From positions 62,001 through 126,000 of the forward strand of contig JAJDZU010000014.1 of assembly GCA_022824495.1 (NCBI GenBank): a stretch of 64,000 nt of DNA, read 5' to 3'. The translations under genes were made by a program, and so were the position numbers. The number at the start of each line of letters is the position of its first letter. Position 1 is the stretch's first letter. The DNA comes from Chloroflexota bacterium. GTDB taxonomy: Bacteria; Chloroflexota; UBA11872. Shown here in pieces: positions 62,375 to 64,000 of this stretch. The notes beneath the pieces are model-generated. The model searched no databases and had not been told where the DNA came from. It was given only the letters and a program-made list of their open reading frames with translations.

Positions 62375-63787
62375 TTAGTTGAACCCCAGGTCCACGGTGC
62401 GGCGGCTGGTGCGGATCAGTTCCTGCCGGAGGCGCTGGGCCAGGTCGCGTTCGGCCACCACGCTGCCTTCCACGTTCAGATGCACGTGCACGTCACCGCC
62501 CAGCCGCGGGTTCGGAACCACCTGCGAGCCGCGCGGCAGGTTGACCAACTCCGGTCCCATTTCTCCGACCAGCGCCAGTTCGCCCGGCGCAAACGATGTG
62601 CCGCTAGCAAAGGTGGGCACGGGAATACCCAGTTTCTGAGCCGCTCTGACAGCGCGCTCACGGCCCAGCTTCCGTTCTCGCTCGGTGCGTCCGTTCTTGG
62701 CCAGGTTGACCGCCACTTGGTAGTAGTGTCCCCACGATTCGCCCTCACCCGGGTTGTAGCGCGGGTCGTGGGCTAGTGGGTCGGTCTTCATGCGAGCCGC
62801 TCCCCGGCCGGACGGCCGGGCGGATGACCCACCAGATCCGGACGGCATCCGAGGCACAGCGGCCAGAAGGCCGAGCGCACCCACCGTTGCCAGCGTCTGG
62901 TCTTCCAGCGTCCCCATTTGCCCGATCATCTCAGGCAGCCGCTCTCTCGAGGTCTCGGCAAACGACGCGTTCACGTCCGCAATGTGCCCCGGGGTGGCGG
63001 CAATGACTTCGTTGACGCCTGTGACCGTACCGGTAAGCCCGACTACTTCATCCTTGAAGTCTCGCGAGTGTCTCCCGGCATTGGCTGCCGCCGGTGCGTA
63101 TTCGTCGACTCCGTCCTTCAATATTTTGATTATTCCGGGGAATGCTTCAACGTCTGGAGCTGCGAGGCGCACATTGTTCGTGGCTACCCATTGGCCGACC
63201 ACTTCATGTGGGGTCTTATCCGTCATGATCGGGATCTGTTCTGGACGGGGGGACCAGTGTTCAATGAAGTCCTTCTGAAAGATCCACCGATCAGCGCCTT
63301 CGTTTATGGCTTTAGGCACCTTTGCTGCGGCGTTTTGGCCTCGGTGGAGCGTATTCGGCGCTAATGCCATCTGTGCTCGTATTGACTCGATCTCGTTTTG
63401 ACCGCTGCTGCGCACTTTCTCATAGATGGCCCCCTTCACCCCCTCAGCGATTTCGCCCCACCCACGCCACGCCTCGACAGCCATGTCCTTGTACGCATCT
63501 ACAACTTCGGCGGCGGCCTCCTTCGCCCCGGTCACAAGGTCTTCGAGGAGGTCTCGACCATGCTCGACCGGCTCTGGACGCCCGCGGTGCAGTTCGCCCC
63601 AGATCGGATCGTGCGACGGAGCGTTCTGTCCCACGTGAAACGCCGGATGCGAGACGATCGCCTGCCGTCGCTCCCAGGCGGCTCGGCGCTCGGCGTTTCC
63701 TTTGAAGACGGCCTTGCCTTCCTGCCGGGTCATAGAGGAGCCACCGAGTTCACCCTGGGTGACGGGATCGAATCGCTGGGGAGTCAT
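62375..63787 (-). CDS. Protein with phage tail tape-measure-like C terminus
   Basis: The 470-residue protein is of mixed look. The N-terminal half is charged and helical (AAWERRQAIVSHPAFHVGQN, EDLVTGAKEAAAEVVDAYKD). A short hydrophobic stretch (TLATVGALGLLAAVP) lies near 320. The C-terminal 80 residues carry the phrase FASGTSFAPGELALVGEMGPELVNLPRGSQVVPN. This GxxxFAPG-x-ALVGExGPELVxLPxGSxVxPN pattern is a hallmark of the C-terminal end of many phage tape-measure proteins. Full tape measures are usually much longer, so this may be a shortened remnant. ATG 63787 has AAGGA 8 bases upstream. No other phage structural gene is visible before the window ends. Confidence 0.65.
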   Translation of the reverse strand: MTPQRFDPVTQGELGGSSMTRQEGKAVFKGNAERRAAWERRQAIVSHPAFHVGQNAPSHDPIWGELHRGRPEPVEHGRDLLEDLVTGAKEAAAEVVDAYKDMAVEAWRGWGEIAEGVKGAIYEKVRSSGQNEIESIRAQMALAPNTLHRGQNAAAKVPKAINEGADRWIFQKDFIEHWSPRPEQIPIMTDKTPHEVVGQWVATNNVRLAAPDVEAFPGIIKILKDGVDEYAPAAANAGRHSRDFKDEVVGLTGTVTGVNEVIAATPGHIADVNASFAETSRERLPEMIGQMGTLEDQTLATVGALGLLAAVPRMPSGSGGSSARPSGRGAARMKTDPLAHDPRYNPGEGESWGHYYQVAVNLAKNGRTERERKLGRERAVRAAQKLGIPVPTFASGTSFAPGELALVGEMGPELVNLPRGSQVVPNPRLGGDVHVHLNVEGSVVAERDLAQRLRQELIRTSRRTVDLGFN

Positions 63788-64000
63788 GCGAACCATCCTT
63801 CACGTCTGGTCAACAACCCGCCGCGCGGGGTCTGCCTGTCGCTCGGCGCGATCGCGCCGCAGCCGCTGGGTGCGATGCGACCGCCCAGCAGCGTAGGGGC
63901 TAGCGGCGCCTCGTCACATTGGCGCCCGCTCCGGGTCTTTTGGTCAAAGTCGAGCACGCTGCGCACTCTGCATTCACGTGGGCGACTCAGAGGCGCTCGT
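63788..64000. other. Window edge with no supportable gene
   Basis: About 210 bp follow the start of the tape-measure-like gene. A 60-codon frame on the minus strand (63784-63966) overlaps that gene's start and shows no family feature. I see no tRNA, terminator or convincing promoter. Confidence 0.4.

Noticed and set aside
63784..63966. 60-codon minus-strand frame at the window edge
   Set aside because: No ribosome site, no family feature, and it overlaps the start of the tape-measure-like gene.

Overview
The window is about 64 kb of GC-rich bacterial chromosome, densely coded on both strands. It has no rRNA, no CRISPR array and no intact insertion sequence. Two things point to a free-living aerobic heterotroph with many catabolic enzymes, and fit marine or sponge-type Chloroflexota (SAR202-like) best. 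First, there are many unlinked small-molecule enzymes: aldo/keto reductases, Gfo/Idh/MocA, SMP-30, FAH, PhyH, enolase superfamily, M24, sulfatase. Second, lipoproteins and permeases carry actinobacterial/chloroflexal-style extensions. This placement is inference; no phylogenetic marker except GroEL is present.

Layout. 1-3.85 kb: copper/cytochrome-type envelope genes, with a CopC-CopD-YtkA-cytochrome c fusion, a FixH/YtkA-like protein and a thioredoxin-like Tat lipoprotein. 3.9-8.8 kb: a DtxR/MntR-type regulator and a four-gene Mn/Fe ABC importer whose promoter carries a perfect inverted repeat between -35 and -10. 8.9-10.7 kb: groEL with its own promoter and terminator. 10.7-19.3 kb: an MFS exporter, a JAMM peptidase plus LarE pair, an SMP-30 lactonase, two tandem orphan solute-binding lipoproteins, a Gfo/Idh/MocA enzyme and an aldo/keto reductase. 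19.4-23 kb: csoR-copA behind a CsoR-like operator, then ferritin behind a structured AT-rich promoter. 23-25 kb: pncA-pncB NAD salvage and tRNA-Gln. 25.2-36.8 kb: HAD, FAH, an NDH-2 fused to a membrane module plus a neighbour with three copies of that module, PhyH, YedK, tRNA-Gly, an HTH protein, a PdxA-like enzyme and a beta-propeller protein. 37-47 kb: an AAA/DUF4143 ATPase with a palindromic promoter, then racemase/M24/AKR, sulfatase, phosphoesterase, aminotransferase and HIBADH-type genes.

47.2-55.4 kb is the most coherent system. A MacAB-type transporter has an exceptionally long periplasmic-hairpin adaptor. A histidine kinase and an OmpR-type regulator are divergent, and a secreted two-repeat protein follows. 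All three intergenic regions carry TGCA elements on an exact 11-bp (or 22-bp) phase, as expected for direct-repeat binding by an OmpR-family regulator.

55.5-64 kb: a DUF1697 protein; a tandem duplication of an alpha/beta hydrolase with the 5' part of a divergent aldo/keto reductase (the first reductase copy is now a pseudogene fragment with an in-frame stop); a rhamnonate-dehydratase-like enzyme; and, at the right edge, a protein with a phage tail tape-measure-like C terminus that may mark a prophage remnant.

Several genes (starts at 3848-, 12181+, 36953+, 46872+) have a -10 hexamer 5-7 nt before the start codon, suggesting leaderless transcription is used here.
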